Source of the DNA: an uncultured Clostridia bacterium
GTDB lineage: Bacteria > Bacillota > Clostridia > Christensenellales > Borkfalkiaceae
Assembly: GCA_947631905.1 (NCBI GenBank)
Contig: CANRND010000006.1
Location: forward strand, 22,653-86,652
Length of the DNA stretch: 64,000 nt
Direction of reading: 5' to 3'
Below are positions 8,701 to 16,880 of this stretch, in pieces; position 1 is the stretch's first letter; each line of letters begins with the position of its first letter. A program made the position numbers and the translations under genes. Under the pieces are notes generated by a model. The model ran no database searches. It was given only the letters and a program-made list of their open reading frames with translations, and was not told the origin of the DNA.

Positions 8701-9442
8701 GATATTCCTCATAAGCGCTTTGCAACAGCCCGTCCTCGAACGAGACGGCGTCGATCGTCGTCAAAAAGGTGGTATGGCGACAATGATCGGACCAATAGGT
8801 ATCGATCATGCGGATCTCGGTGAGAGTGGGATCGCGCCGTTCGCTCTTAAAATAATTTTGGCAGAACGCAATGTCGTCGCCGTCCATAGCGAGCGCGTAT
8901 TTTTCGGCAAACTGTATAAGTCCCTCCCTGTCGAGCTGTAAAAACCCGTGCAGGGTCTCCACTTCGGCGGGGATCGGGTGGGCGAGTTTCAACGTCTCGG
9001 GCAGGGAAAAGTCCGTTTCCCTGCTCTCCACGGGGTTGACGACATAGCGCTTGATCGCGCCGAGTTCTTCCGCGGACACCTTTCCGTACACCGCATAGAC
9101 TTTCGCCGTGCGCACGAGGGGACGCTTGCCCCTCGATATGAGCTGGATGCACTGCGCCGCGCTGTCCGCGCGCTGGTCGAACTGCCCGGGCAAATATTCC
9201 ACGCAGAACGCCTGCGCGCCCGAAAGGTCGACTTTTTCCGCCGCAACGTCCATCTGCGGTTCGGAAAATACCGTTTTTACCGCAGTCTGAAAGAGCGCAG
9301 GCTCAATGTCCTCCACGTCGTAACGGTTGATCACGCGGATCCTTTCCGCGTTGATTTCCAAAAATTCCCGAACGTCGCTCAGGAGCTTTGCCGCCTCGTT
9401 GTCGAACCCCGCTTTCTTCTCAACGTAAATTCTGTAAACCAT
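5765..9442 (-). CDS. purL: phosphoribosylformylglycinamidine synthase, single chain (clostridial type)
   Basis: This 1225-residue protein converts FGAR, glutamine and ATP to FGAM. It combines an N-terminal PurS-like segment, a linker, two AIRS-like synthase halves (FKNETHNHPTEIEPFGGAATC near 310-332) and a C-terminal class I glutaminase. The glutaminase has the nucleophile Cys in GGICNGFQALIKLG and the His/Glu pair in ISHGEGKFV. Gram-positive bacteria often split PurS, PurQ and PurL; this fused form, shorter than the gammaproteobacterial enzyme, fits the clostridial family. A GGAG ribosome binding site precedes the ATG. It sits 41 bp after purD. Confidence 0.95.
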   Translation of the reverse strand: MVYRIYVEKKAGFDNEAAKLLSDVREFLEINAERIRVINRYDVEDIEPALFQTAVKTVFSEPQMDVAAEKVDLSGAQAFCVEYLPGQFDQRADSAAQCIQLISRGKRPLVRTAKVYAVYGKVSAEELGAIKRYVVNPVESRETDFSLPETLKLAHPIPAEVETLHGFLQLDREGLIQFAEKYALAMDGDDIAFCQNYFKSERRDPTLTEIRMIDTYWSDHCRHTTFLTTIDAVSFEDGLLQSAYEEYLAARKELDRTKPINLMDVGTIAAKVLKKRGLLEKLDESEEINACTVKIKVNVDGKDEDWLLLFKNETHNHPTEIEPFGGAATCIGGAIRDPLSGRSYVYAAMRVTGAGDPLKPVSETMQGKLPQRKIVTTAAAGYSSYGNQIGLATGQVDEIYHEGYTAKRLEIGAVIAAAPAGNVRREVPAPGDKVILLGGRTGRDGCGGATGSSKSHTLESLSRCGAEVQKGNAPEERKLQRLFRNREATLLIKRCNDFGAGGVSVAIGELADGLEIDLDLVPKKYDGLDGTELAISESQERMAVVVEAEKVSRFIELAAEENLEATVVATVTKKPRLKMMWNGKTIVDVSREFLNSNGAEKHVFVAPEKYRNYQRELPENFTQGHISLAGDLNVCSKRGLSERFDSTIGAGTVLMPFGGKYQMTPPQAMVHLVSVEKGHTDTVSYMSWGGNPYVAEKSPYHGAYLAVVESLSKLVATGASFGDVYLSFQEYFLKPQKDPKRWGQPLAALLGAFKAQLDLGVAAIGGKDSMSGTFEHIDVPPTLVSFAVTTGKVVSSEFKAAGHEVVLLAPEYDETGLPVPSSLLETFATVTRLMREGKVCSAFTPVYGGVAEGVLKACLGNGIGFRYRETVGMGRIFGYSYGAFVLELSAPCKAGTPLGETTQEACISRGGERVSLAELQTVYENKLEAVYPCNIPAPEERAEKFTYPRRSVLVPDVRYTRPRVLIPVFPGTNCEYDTAKAFEDAGAKATVFVVRNNTAEEVARSVEEFAKLCKYSEIVFIPGGFSGGDEPDGSGKFITAFFRNPEAKYEVEGLLNVRSGLMGGICNGFQALIKLGLVPYGKIVETDENCPTLTYNTIGRHQSRIVQVRVSSVNSPWLSGVNVGEVYSVPISHGEGKFVAESGLIKELAAKGQIMTQYVDLKGNPTMDVRFNPNGSMQAVEGILSPDGRIFGKMGHAERKGAGLYQNVFGNYDMKLFESAVRYFK

Positions 9443-9483
9443 ATTCTTGCTCCGTTGTTTTCAAAGACGCTCCGCTTTGCGAG

Positions 9484-10752
9484 TTACTTCAACGCTTTGA
9501 GCGCCCGTTTCCCGATGTCGCGCCGCATATAGGCATTCTCGAACCGGATGCGGTCCGCAAGCGCATAAGCCTTTTCGACCGCTTGCGCAAGACTTTCCGC
9601 CGTCGCCACCGCGCCAAGCACTCTGCCGCCCGACGTGACGAGCTTGCCGTCCGCGGTCTTCGCGCCCGCAACATAAATTTCCTCCCACGGCTGCATTTCG
9701 GGAAGCGATATTTCAAAGCCCGTTTCGTACTTCCGCGGATAGCCGTCGCTCGCAAGCACCACGCAACAGGCGGCCCCCGAAGAGAACTTCACCATCTCCT
9801 CTTTGAGCGTCCCCTCGCGGCACGCCCGCATGATCGTGAGCAGATCGCTTTCGAGAAGGGGCAACACCACCTGCGTTTCGGGGTCCCCGAAACGGCAGTT
9901 ATATTCGATAACTTTCGGCCCTTTCGGCGTGAGCATCAAGCCGAAATAAAGGCAGCCTTTGAACGTCCTCCCCTCCTCTTTCATTGCGCGGACGGTGGGC
10001 AGGAAGATGGTTTTCATGCACACGTCTGCGATTTCGGGAGTGTAATAGGGGTTGGGCGCAACCGTTCCCATGCCGCCCGTGTTGAGTCCCTCGTCGCCGT
10101 CGCGGGCGCGCTTATGATCCATAGAAGAGACCATGGGGACCACCGTTTCGCCGTCGGTAAAGGACAGGACGGAGACCTCGGGACCGATCAGAAATTCCTC
10201 CACGAGGACGCGGCTCCCGCTCTCGCCGAAAATTTTATCCACCATCATCTCGCGGACGGCTTTTTCTGCTTCCGCAAGATCGCCTGCAATGATTGCGCCC
10301 TTGCCGAGCGCAAGCCCGTCCGCCTTGACAACGACGGGATATTCGCACTTTTTCAGATAGGCAAGCGCGGACGCGGGGTCGGAAAAAGTTTGCGCTTCCG
10401 CCGTGGGAATGCCGTACTTTTGCATGAGCTGTTTGGAAAAAACCTTACTTCCCTCGATGATCGCCGCGTTTGCGCGCGGGCCGAAGCAGGGAACGCCGAT
10501 CTCTTCGAGCCTGTCCACAAGGCCCATGCAGAGCGGATCGTCGGGCGTGACGACGGCAAAATCGGGCCTATGCTCCTCGGCAAAGGCGACGATACTTTCA
10601 AGGTCGGTCGCCTTTATGGGGAAGCATTCCGCGTCGTGCGCAATGCCGCCGTTTCCGGGCAAGCACCAGACTTTCTCCACCGTTTTGTTCTTTTTCAGCG
10701 CTTTTACGACGGCGTGTTCTCTTCCGCCGCCCCCGATCACGAGAATGTTCAT
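9484..10752 (-). CDS. purD: phosphoribosylamine--glycine ligase
   Basis: This enzyme joins glycine to phosphoribosylamine using ATP to give GAR. The 422 residues match the family. The N-terminal MNILVIGGGGREHAVV is the classic PurD start, LPGNGGIA follows near residue 35, and GFSDP-like ATP-grasp elements include PVVVKADGLALGKG (about 139-152). The C-terminal region has NTGGMGTVAPNPYY and EYNCRFGDPETQ. AGGAGCATGGA provides a good ribosome binding site. It is transcribed with purL. Confidence 0.96.
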   Translation of the reverse strand: MNILVIGGGGREHAVVKALKKNKTVEKVWCLPGNGGIAHDAECFPIKATDLESIVAFAEEHRPDFAVVTPDDPLCMGLVDRLEEIGVPCFGPRANAAIIEGSKVFSKQLMQKYGIPTAEAQTFSDPASALAYLKKCEYPVVVKADGLALGKGAIIAGDLAEAEKAVREMMVDKIFGESGSRVLVEEFLIGPEVSVLSFTDGETVVPMVSSMDHKRARDGDEGLNTGGMGTVAPNPYYTPEIADVCMKTIFLPTVRAMKEEGRTFKGCLYFGLMLTPKGPKVIEYNCRFGDPETQVVLPLLESDLLTIMRACREGTLKEEMVKFSSGAACCVVLASDGYPRKYETGFEISLPEMQPWEEIYVAGAKTADGKLVTSGGRVLGAVATAESLAQAVEKAYALADRIRFENAYMRRDIGKRALKALK

Positions 10753-11295
10753 TCCATGCTCCTTTTTCGTGTGTTATATGTGGGCTACCCCCTCCCCTAC
10801 CCCTCCCCCGCTACGCGAGGGCGGGCAAGATTAGCTGTTCCCAACTTACTGCGCGTTGGAAAACCACGCTGTTCCATAAGTGTATAAAACAAGGTGGAGA
10901 TTTCTCGACAAGCTCGAAATGACAATTTTAGAACAGCTTCAATAGTTTCCAAATCGCTTGCCTTAGGCGGAATTTATTTCCGCCGTGGGCGACTCAATTT
11001 GGCAATTACTTTTGCCTTCTTGTCCGATGAAACGAAGAAGAGGACAAATAGGTTAAAACATCAAGGAAAGTTTCCTCGCACAATTCTTTTCGAAGCCGTA
11101 GGCGAGCAAAGAATTGCGCAAAACCTAAAATTACTGCGCGGAGCAGGGTTCCCCTGCGGCAGCGCACACAATCTGCCGCACACTTACGGCTTATTGTCCG
11201 TCAAGGCGACGAAGAGGACAAGCAAATTAAGACGCCAATGCACGTTTCCTCACGGAAAAAGATTTTGCGAAGCAAAAGATTTTTCGTGAACTCTT
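10753..11295. repeat. intergenic repeat mosaic between AICAR formyltransferase and purD
   Basis: This 543-bp gap shows no gene. It has a decayed C/G palindrome (10790-10825), a GAGATTTCTCGACAAGCTCG motif (about 10902-10921), one full composite repeat (10957-11126) and a second partial one (11127-11291). The second ends in a 47-bp segment, TTTCCTCACGGAAAAAGATT onward (11245-11291), that is repeated at 38560-38606. It can fold into an imperfect hairpin. Operon transcripts would have to read through all of it. Confidence 0.65.
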
Positions 11296-12489
11296 TCAGT
11301 GATGAAACAGCCTCATCCCCGTAAAGCACATGACCATGTTGCGCTTGTCCGCCGCCTCGATCACGAGGTCGTCGCGCACCGAGCCGCCCGGCTCCGCCAC
11401 ATAGGTAACGCCGCTCTTTGCCGCCCGCTCGATGTTGTCCGCAAACGGGAAAAACGCGTCGCTCCCGAGCGAAACGCCCGTGATGGTTTTGAGATACTCC
11501 GCTTTCTCCTCGTGGGAGAACGGTTCGGGCCGCACGGCAAAATTTTGCCGCCATACGCCGTCCCCCGTCACCTCTTCGGGATCGTCCGAGAGATACAGAT
11601 CGATGATGTTGTTTTTTTCGGGTCTGCCGACCCCCTCCGCAAATTGCAGGGAAAGCACCTTTTCGTGCTGGCGGAGATGCCAAAGATCCGCCTTTTGCGC
11701 GGCAAGCCGCGTGCAATGGATGCGGGACTGCTGGCCCGCGCCCACGCCGATAGCCTGCCCGTCCGTAGCAAAGCACACCGAATTGCTCTGCGTATATTTC
11801 AGCGTGATGAGCGAGATGATGAGATCGACCGCTTTCTCTTCGGGCAGTTCCTTATTGGCCGTGACGATATTGCCGAGCAGTGTCCTGTCGATCTTGAAGT
11901 TGTTTCTGCCCTGCTCGAACGTGACGCCGAACACCTGCTTGCGCTCGGTCTCGTCGGGAACATAGTCGGGGTCGATCTTTATGATGTTATACGCTCCCTT
12001 GCGCTTTCCTTTGAGAATTTCGAGCGCCTTGGGGGAATAGGCGGGCGCGATGATCCCGTCCGACACCTCGCGGGCGACGATCCGCGCCGTCACCTCGTCG
12101 CACTCGTCGGAAAGGGCGATAAAGTCGCCGAACGAGGACATCCTGTCCGTTCCCCTTGCTCTTGCATAGGCGCAGGCGAGCGGAGAATCGTCCAACCCCT
12201 CCACGTCGTCCACAAAACAGGACTTTTTGAGAGCGGGGGAAAGTTGTTTGCCGATCGCCGCCGAGGTGGGCGAAACGTGTTTGAAACTCGTCGCCGCAAC
12301 AAAGCCCGTGCTTTGCTTGATCTCCTTGACGAGCTGCCACGCGTTGAACGCGTCGAGAAAGTTGATATATCCCGGTCTGCCGTTCAAAATTTCAACGGGC
12401 AGGTCCGAGCCGTCCGCCATGTAGATACGGGCGGGCTTTTGGTTGGGGTTGCATCCGTATTTCAGTTCAAATTCCCGCATTGTTTTCAC
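11296..12489 (-). CDS. purH: AICAR formyltransferase (stand-alone PurH domain)
   Basis: This 397-residue protein corresponds to the formyltransferase half of PurH only and transfers a formyl group from 10-formyl-THF to AICAR. Recognisable parts are LKYGCNPNQKPARIY at the start, GYINFLDAFNAW, and FKHVSPTSAAIG with the Lys-His pair that marks the active site. The C-terminal AEPGGSVRDD follows. There is no N-terminal cyclohydrolase domain of the usual MGS-like type. That step is instead encoded by the gene directly upstream, whose stop overlaps this start by four bases. This split is known in Clostridia. Confidence 0.9.
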   Translation of the reverse strand: MKTMREFELKYGCNPNQKPARIYMADGSDLPVEILNGRPGYINFLDAFNAWQLVKEIKQSTGFVAATSFKHVSPTSAAIGKQLSPALKKSCFVDDVEGLDDSPLACAYARARGTDRMSSFGDFIALSDECDEVTARIVAREVSDGIIAPAYSPKALEILKGKRKGAYNIIKIDPDYVPDETERKQVFGVTFEQGRNNFKIDRTLLGNIVTANKELPEEKAVDLIISLITLKYTQSNSVCFATDGQAIGVGAGQQSRIHCTRLAAQKADLWHLRQHEKVLSLQFAEGVGRPEKNNIIDLYLSDDPEEVTGDGVWRQNFAVRPEPFSHEEKAEYLKTITGVSLGSDAFFPFADNIERAAKSGVTYVAEPGGSVRDDLVIEAADKRNMVMCFTGMRLFHH

Positions 12490-13211
12490 CTCTCGTACTT
12501 GTTAAAAACGACCTGTTCGCACTCGCCCGACCTCAGATCATAGGCGCGGCAGACGAGGGAAATTTTGTTGTCCGCATTGAGATTTTCCCAAATTTCCGCG
12601 GCGAACTCGTGAACGTCGCGCGGGATCCTGACGGGAACAGGCTCTCCCGTGAACGAGGGAAGCGGGTTGCCGTCCTTTTGATAGGTGTGCAAGAAGTGTC
12701 CCGTGCCGTTCACGGCCTCGTAGCAATAGAAAAAGCGGTTGCACTTCTTGCCCTTTGCGTCCGCGCTCTTCAAAACCGACATTTCGTAGCGGAAGTCCGC
12801 CGCCTTTTTGCCGAGGTGCAAAAGCGCGCTGATGCGGGGAGTAAAGTTGGGCGCGTCGGGTTCGAACGTCCGCCCCATGAGCGCGTGGCGGAAACAGTGT
12901 CCGTCTTTGAGCGACCGCTCGATCGTATCCGTCTGGTCTCCGTTGGTGACGATGACAGAATTGCCCACCGTTTTCACGGGAGAATAGATGATGAGGGAGG
13001 GGTCCGACACTTTGGAGGGGTCGAGAGGCTCCGTTCTCACTTCGTCGCCGTAGCACGCGAACGCGCGGTTGCGGCTGTTCTCGCTCCTGCCCATGATGAA
13101 ATAGGCGAATACCGCCTTTTTGCCGTCGCTCGATTTTCCCACGACGATCCCTCTGCCGGGATAGGAATTGGCCTTTAAGAGGCGCGCCATGCTCTTTCTC
13201 ATAGAAATCAC
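12486..13211 (-). CDS. IMP cyclohydrolase, PurO-like
   Basis: The protein is about 241 residues and contains SYPGRGIVVGKSSDGKKAV, FIMGRSENSRNRAF and SVIVTNGDQTDTI. These match the IMP cyclohydrolase family first known from archaeal PurO, not the PurH N-terminal domain. It closes FAICAR to IMP, the last step of the pathway. The start is probably GTG at 13211, which overlaps the purN stop and has AAGGAG about 7 bases upstream. The alternative ATG is at 13202. It is coupled to the formyltransferase gene by an ATGA overlap. Confidence 0.85.
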   Translation of the reverse strand: MISMRKSMARLLKANSYPGRGIVVGKSSDGKKAVFAYFIMGRSENSRNRAFACYGDEVRTEPLDPSKVSDPSLIIYSPVKTVGNSVIVTNGDQTDTIERSLKDGHCFRHALMGRTFEPDAPNFTPRISALLHLGKKAADFRYEMSVLKSADAKGKKCNRFFYCYEAVNGTGHFLHTYQKDGNPLPSFTGEPVPVRIPRDVHEFAAEIWENLNADNKISLVCRAYDLRSGECEQVVFNKYER

Positions 13212-13819
13212 CGTTGTTCTCCTTTGATTTTTTTACAGACTTCTTCCACCGCTTGGGGGAAGATCACCCACTCCGCCTCGCGCATCACCCGCTTTTGCAG
13301 GCTCTCTGGGGTATCGTTCTCTTTTACTTCCACCTCTTTCTGCGCGATGACGGGACCCGCGTCGCAATCCGCCACGACGTAGTGGACGGTCGCGCCCGTC
13401 ACTTTTACGCCCGCTTTCAGGACCGCTTCATGCACATGCAACCCGTAGAAGCCTTTCCCCCCGAAGTTCGGAAGAAGCGCGGGATGGATGTTGACGATGC
13501 GGTTTTCATAGGCCGCAACGAACGCGGGACTGAGTATCGTCATAAACCCCGCAAGCACGACCAGCTCCGCGCCGTTCTCTTTCAGGCAAGCGAGAATGCG
13601 CCGCTCTCTTTCGCCGCGGTCTGGGATCGCCACGCGGTCGAACACGGCGGCGGGGATCCCCGCTCTTCTTGCGCGTTCGAGGGCGAACGCCTCCGCATGG
13701 TCGCATACGACAAGCGCAATCTCGCCGTCGGGGATCATCCCCGCCTGCTGCGCGTCATATATCGCCTGAAAATTAGTGCCGCCGCCCGAGCATAAAATTG
13801 CAATGCGTACTTTTTCCAT
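13208..13819 (-). CDS. purN: phosphoribosylglycinamide formyltransferase
   Basis: This enzyme transfers formyl from 10-formyl-THF to GAR. From MEKVRIAILCSGGGTNFQAI the protein is 203 residues, normal for PurN. The catalytic Asn-His-Asp set is visible: VNIHPALLP near residue 106, and the Asp in VVADCDAGPVIAQ near residue 144. The open frame extends further upstream into purM, so the ATG at 13819, two bases after the purM stop, is chosen. Confidence 0.95.
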   Translation of the reverse strand: MEKVRIAILCSGGGTNFQAIYDAQQAGMIPDGEIALVVCDHAEAFALERARRAGIPAAVFDRVAIPDRGERERRILACLKENGAELVVLAGFMTILSPAFVAAYENRIVNIHPALLPNFGGKGFYGLHVHEAVLKAGVKVTGATVHYVVADCDAGPVIAQKEVEVKENDTPESLQKRVMREAEWVIFPQAVEEVCKKIKGEQR

Positions 13820-13820
13820 T

Positions 13821-14861
13821 TTATTCCAAAATAACGCCCATATCCGACGGCACGATCTCACCGAGGACGTAAGCCTCTTCGCCGTTTTCTTTGAGGACCG
13901 CAAGCGACTTTTCCACATCCTCCCGCGCGACCGTAACGCTCATGCCCACACCCATGTTGAACGTGTTGAACATGTCGTGTTCGGAAATATTCCCCCGCTT
14001 TTGGAGCAACGAGAAGATGGCGGGAGTGCGGACGTCTTTCTTCTTGATCTTTACGCCGAGGCCCGCAGGGAGGGAGCGGGGCATATTTTCGTAAAATCCG
14101 CCCCCCGTGATGTGGGAGATCCCCTTTACGTTCACCTGTCCGAGCAGTGCAAGCACGGGTTTTACATAGATCTTCGTAGGCGTGAGTAAGGTTTCGCCGA
14201 GGGAACGGCCGCCCAACTCTTCTACGGGCGAACTAAGATCGGCATGCTCGACGTCGAACACTTTCCGCACGAGCGAAAAGCCGTTGCTGTGCAGTCCCGA
14301 GGAGGGCAGGGCGAGCATCACGTCCCCCGCCCGCGTCTTTGCCGTGTCGATGAGGCGGCTCTTTTCCACCACCCCGACCGTAAAGCCCGCAAGATCGTAA
14401 TCTTCCTCGGGCATGGTTCCGGGGTGTTCGGCGGTCTCCCCGCCGATGAGCGCGCAACCCGCCTGCACGCAACCGTCCGCCACGCCGCCCACGATCGCGG
14501 CGATCTTTTCGGGGACGTTCTTCCCGCAGGCGATATAATCGAGGAAAAAGAGCGGTTTTGCGCCGCAACAGATCACGTCGTTCACGCACATCGCAACGCA
14601 GTCTACGCCAATCGTATCGTGCTTGTCCATCAGAATGGCGAGGCGGAGTTTGGTCCCAACGCCGTCCGTTCCCGAAACGAGAATGGGTTCTTTCATGTCC
14701 GCCGTTCCGAGAGGGAACAGCCCGCCGAAACCGCCCACGTTCTCCATGCCGTCGGTGAGCGTGCGGCGGATGTGCTTTTTCATAAGCTCCACCGAGCGGT
14801 AGCCCGCCGTGATGTCCACGCCCGCCTCTTTGTAACTTTCGCTATAACTGTCTTTTATCAT
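13821..14861 (-). CDS. purM: phosphoribosylformylglycinamidine cyclo-ligase
   Basis: This AIR synthetase converts FGAM to AIR with ATP. The 346 residues fit the family. Visible hallmarks are YKEAGVDITAGYRSVELMKK (about 10-30), GTDGVGTKLRLA (near 64-75), GGETAEHPGTMPEEDYDLAGF (near 141-161) and HITGGGFYENMPR near the C-terminus. It sits between purF and purN in the order typical of Gram-positive operons. A 446-bp repeat-filled gap separates it from purF. Confidence 0.96.
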   Translation of the reverse strand: MIKDSYSESYKEAGVDITAGYRSVELMKKHIRRTLTDGMENVGGFGGLFPLGTADMKEPILVSGTDGVGTKLRLAILMDKHDTIGVDCVAMCVNDVICCGAKPLFFLDYIACGKNVPEKIAAIVGGVADGCVQAGCALIGGETAEHPGTMPEEDYDLAGFTVGVVEKSRLIDTAKTRAGDVMLALPSSGLHSNGFSLVRKVFDVEHADLSSPVEELGGRSLGETLLTPTKIYVKPVLALLGQVNVKGISHITGGGFYENMPRSLPAGLGVKIKKKDVRTPAIFSLLQKRGNISEHDMFNTFNMGVGMSVTVAREDVEKSLAVLKENGEEAYVLGEIVPSDMGVILE

Positions 14862-15307
14862 AATGGTTCCTTTTTTGTGGATGCGGCGATAGAGTACGCC
14901 CTCTTACGGCGGTCAGGTGCGGCTAAGAACGAGCCGCGACGTTCCAATGTCATTTCGAGCGTTAGTCGAGAAATCTCACCTTATTATTCTGCGGTAGAGA
15001 TGTCTCCACTTCGGTCGACATGACAATTTAAACTTGCCTTAGGCGAAATTGACTTCCGCCGCCCCGCGCGCCGTTCTGTTTCTCTAAGCGCGGCACGAGC
15101 CATAGGCGAAGTAGGGCGACTCAATTTGGCAAACTATTTTGCCTTCTTGTCCGAAGAAACGAAGAAGAGAGCGACTCGGTTGATGCAGGAGGAAAGTTTC
15201 CTCGCACAATTCTTTTCGAAGCGACACCCCCTCAGTCACCTACGGTGACAGCTCCCCCTCAAGGGGGAGCCAAGGGTGGCGCAAGCAAAGAATTGTGCGA
15301 AACCAAC
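14862..15307. repeat. intergenic repeat mosaic between purF and purM
   Basis: This 446-bp gap holds at least four dispersed motifs and no gene. TTTCGAGCGTTAGTCGAGAA and a diverged second copy lie at about 14952-15026. The composite repeat GCCTTAGGCGAAATTGACTT occupies 15031-15304. A TTCTGTTTCTCTAAGCGCGG segment (15073-15092) recurs at about 38398-38417. A palindrome, GTCACCTACGGTGAC plus CTCCCCCTCAAGGGGGAG, is inserted inside the composite copy (about 15235-15270), splitting its AATTCTTTTCGAAGC and GCAAAGAATT arms. Confidence 0.65.
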
Positions 15308-16753
15308 TCATTTTCTGTATTTCGGATTTTCGCTGATGGGCCGCTCCCACCGCTCGAAGCGGCTCTTCGCGCTCTCTTTCGGCTCCTCGGTGGGATAGTT
15401 CCCGTCGAAACAAGCCGTGCAAAAGCCCGTGCCGTCCCCCCCTGTGAGGTAGGCGACTTCGGAAAGATCGAGATAGCCCACGCTGTCCGCGCCGATGATC
15501 TCGGCGATCTCCTCCGCCGTGTGGTGGCAGGCGATGAGATTCTCGCGCGAGTCGATGTCCGTGCCGTAGTAGCAGGGATTGAGAAAGGCGGGAGCGGACG
15601 AGAGCATGTGGACTTCGCGCGCGCCCGCGTTGCGGAGCATGCGCACGATCCGCTCGCAGGTCGTGCCGCGGACGATGGAATCGTCCACCAAAACGACGCG
15701 CTTGCCCTTGATTGCAGATTTTAAGACGTTGAGCTTGATACGCACCCTGTCCTCGCGGGCGGCTTGCCCGGGCGCGATAAACGTTCTGCCGATGTACTTG
15801 TTTTTGATAAAGCCGATGCCGTAGGGAATACCCGATTCTTCCGCATAGCCGTATGCGGCGTCCAGCCCCGAATCGGGAACGCCCACGACGACGTCCGCGT
15901 CGATCTTGTACCGCTTCGCAAGAAATCTGCCCGCCTGTTTCCGCGCCTCGTGGACGGAATGTCCTTCGATGACGGAATCGGGACGGGCGATATACAGATA
16001 TTCAAATACGCAGAGATGTTTCCCCCTGCCGCAATGGGAGCGTTCGGAAAGAATGCCCTCTTTGGTAAAAACGAGCATCTCGCCGGGGTCAAGTTCGCGG
16101 ATGAGCGAGGCTCCCACGGCGTCGAGCGCGCAACTTTCCGACGCGACGACGTACGCCCCGTCTTCCCTCTTGCCGTAGCAAATGGGATGGAACCCGAACG
16201 GATCGCGCACGGCGATGAGTTTGCTCGGGGACATCACGATGAGGGAATACGCGCCTTTGAGCCTGTCCATCGCGGCAAGCGCCGCCTCCTCGATGGAGCC
16301 GCTCCTGACCCGCTCTTTTGTTATGATATAGGAGATGACTTCGCTGTCCGACGTGGTGTGGAAGATACTGCCGTCCCCTTCGAGTTCGTCGCGCAATTCG
16401 GAGGCGTTGATGAGGTTGCCGTTGTGGGCGAGCGCCATGTTGCCCTTTAAGTGGTTGACGACGATGGGCTGGGCGTTCTCTCTCCCTCCGTTGCCCGTGG
16501 TGGAATAGCGGACGTGGCCGATCGCCATATTGCCCTCCCCGAGCTTTTTGAGGGTCTCCGCCGTGAAAACGTCGTTGACGAGGCCCACGTCCTTATAGGC
16601 GCGGAAAACCCCGTCGTCGTTCACGACGATCCCCGCCGACTCCTGCCCGCGGTGTTGCAGGGCAAAAAGGGCGTAATAGGCCGTGGACGCCACGTCTTGT
16701 TTTTGCGGGGCAAAAATTGCGAATACCCCGCACTCTTCATGGATCTGAGACAT
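15308..16753 (-). CDS. purF: amidophosphoribosyltransferase
   Basis: This enzyme catalyses the committed step, PRPP plus glutamine to phosphoribosylamine. The 481 residues begin MSQIHEECGVFAIF; Cys8 is expected to become the N-terminal nucleophile after removal of the short propeptide. The PRPP-binding motif is RVVLVDDSIVRGTT (about 356-369). Four cysteines at positions matching the Bacillus-type iron-sulfur ligands are visible: HLCVFEY, NPCYYG and FCTACFDG. This supports an oxygen-sensitive, Fe-S-bearing enzyme of the Bacillus subtilis class. Confidence 0.95.
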   Translation of the reverse strand: MSQIHEECGVFAIFAPQKQDVASTAYYALFALQHRGQESAGIVVNDDGVFRAYKDVGLVNDVFTAETLKKLGEGNMAIGHVRYSTTGNGGRENAQPIVVNHLKGNMALAHNGNLINASELRDELEGDGSIFHTTSDSEVISYIITKERVRSGSIEEAALAAMDRLKGAYSLIVMSPSKLIAVRDPFGFHPICYGKREDGAYVVASESCALDAVGASLIRELDPGEMLVFTKEGILSERSHCGRGKHLCVFEYLYIARPDSVIEGHSVHEARKQAGRFLAKRYKIDADVVVGVPDSGLDAAYGYAEESGIPYGIGFIKNKYIGRTFIAPGQAAREDRVRIKLNVLKSAIKGKRVVLVDDSIVRGTTCERIVRMLRNAGAREVHMLSSAPAFLNPCYYGTDIDSRENLIACHHTAEEIAEIIGADSVGYLDLSEVAYLTGGDGTGFCTACFDGNYPTEEPKESAKSRFERWERPISENPKYRK

Positions 16754-16795
16754 AGACCGACTCCTGATAATTGCCCGTTTAAAGGGCCGTGAATA

Positions 16796-16857
16796 AGGTA
16801 GAGATTCCTCGACTGCCCCTCCCCTGCCCCTCCCCCGCGTGTTTGCGCGGGGGAGGG
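16796..16857. repeat. palindromic repeats between purC and purF
   Basis: A truncated AGGTAGAGATTCCTCGACTG motif is followed by the C/G palindrome, copy d: 12-bp arms 16828-16839 and 16846-16857 with a six-base loop. It lies 23 bp from the purC stop and has no T run. Confidence 0.65.
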
Positions 16858-16880
16858 CAAGAAGAGCGAGCCCTCGCTTT

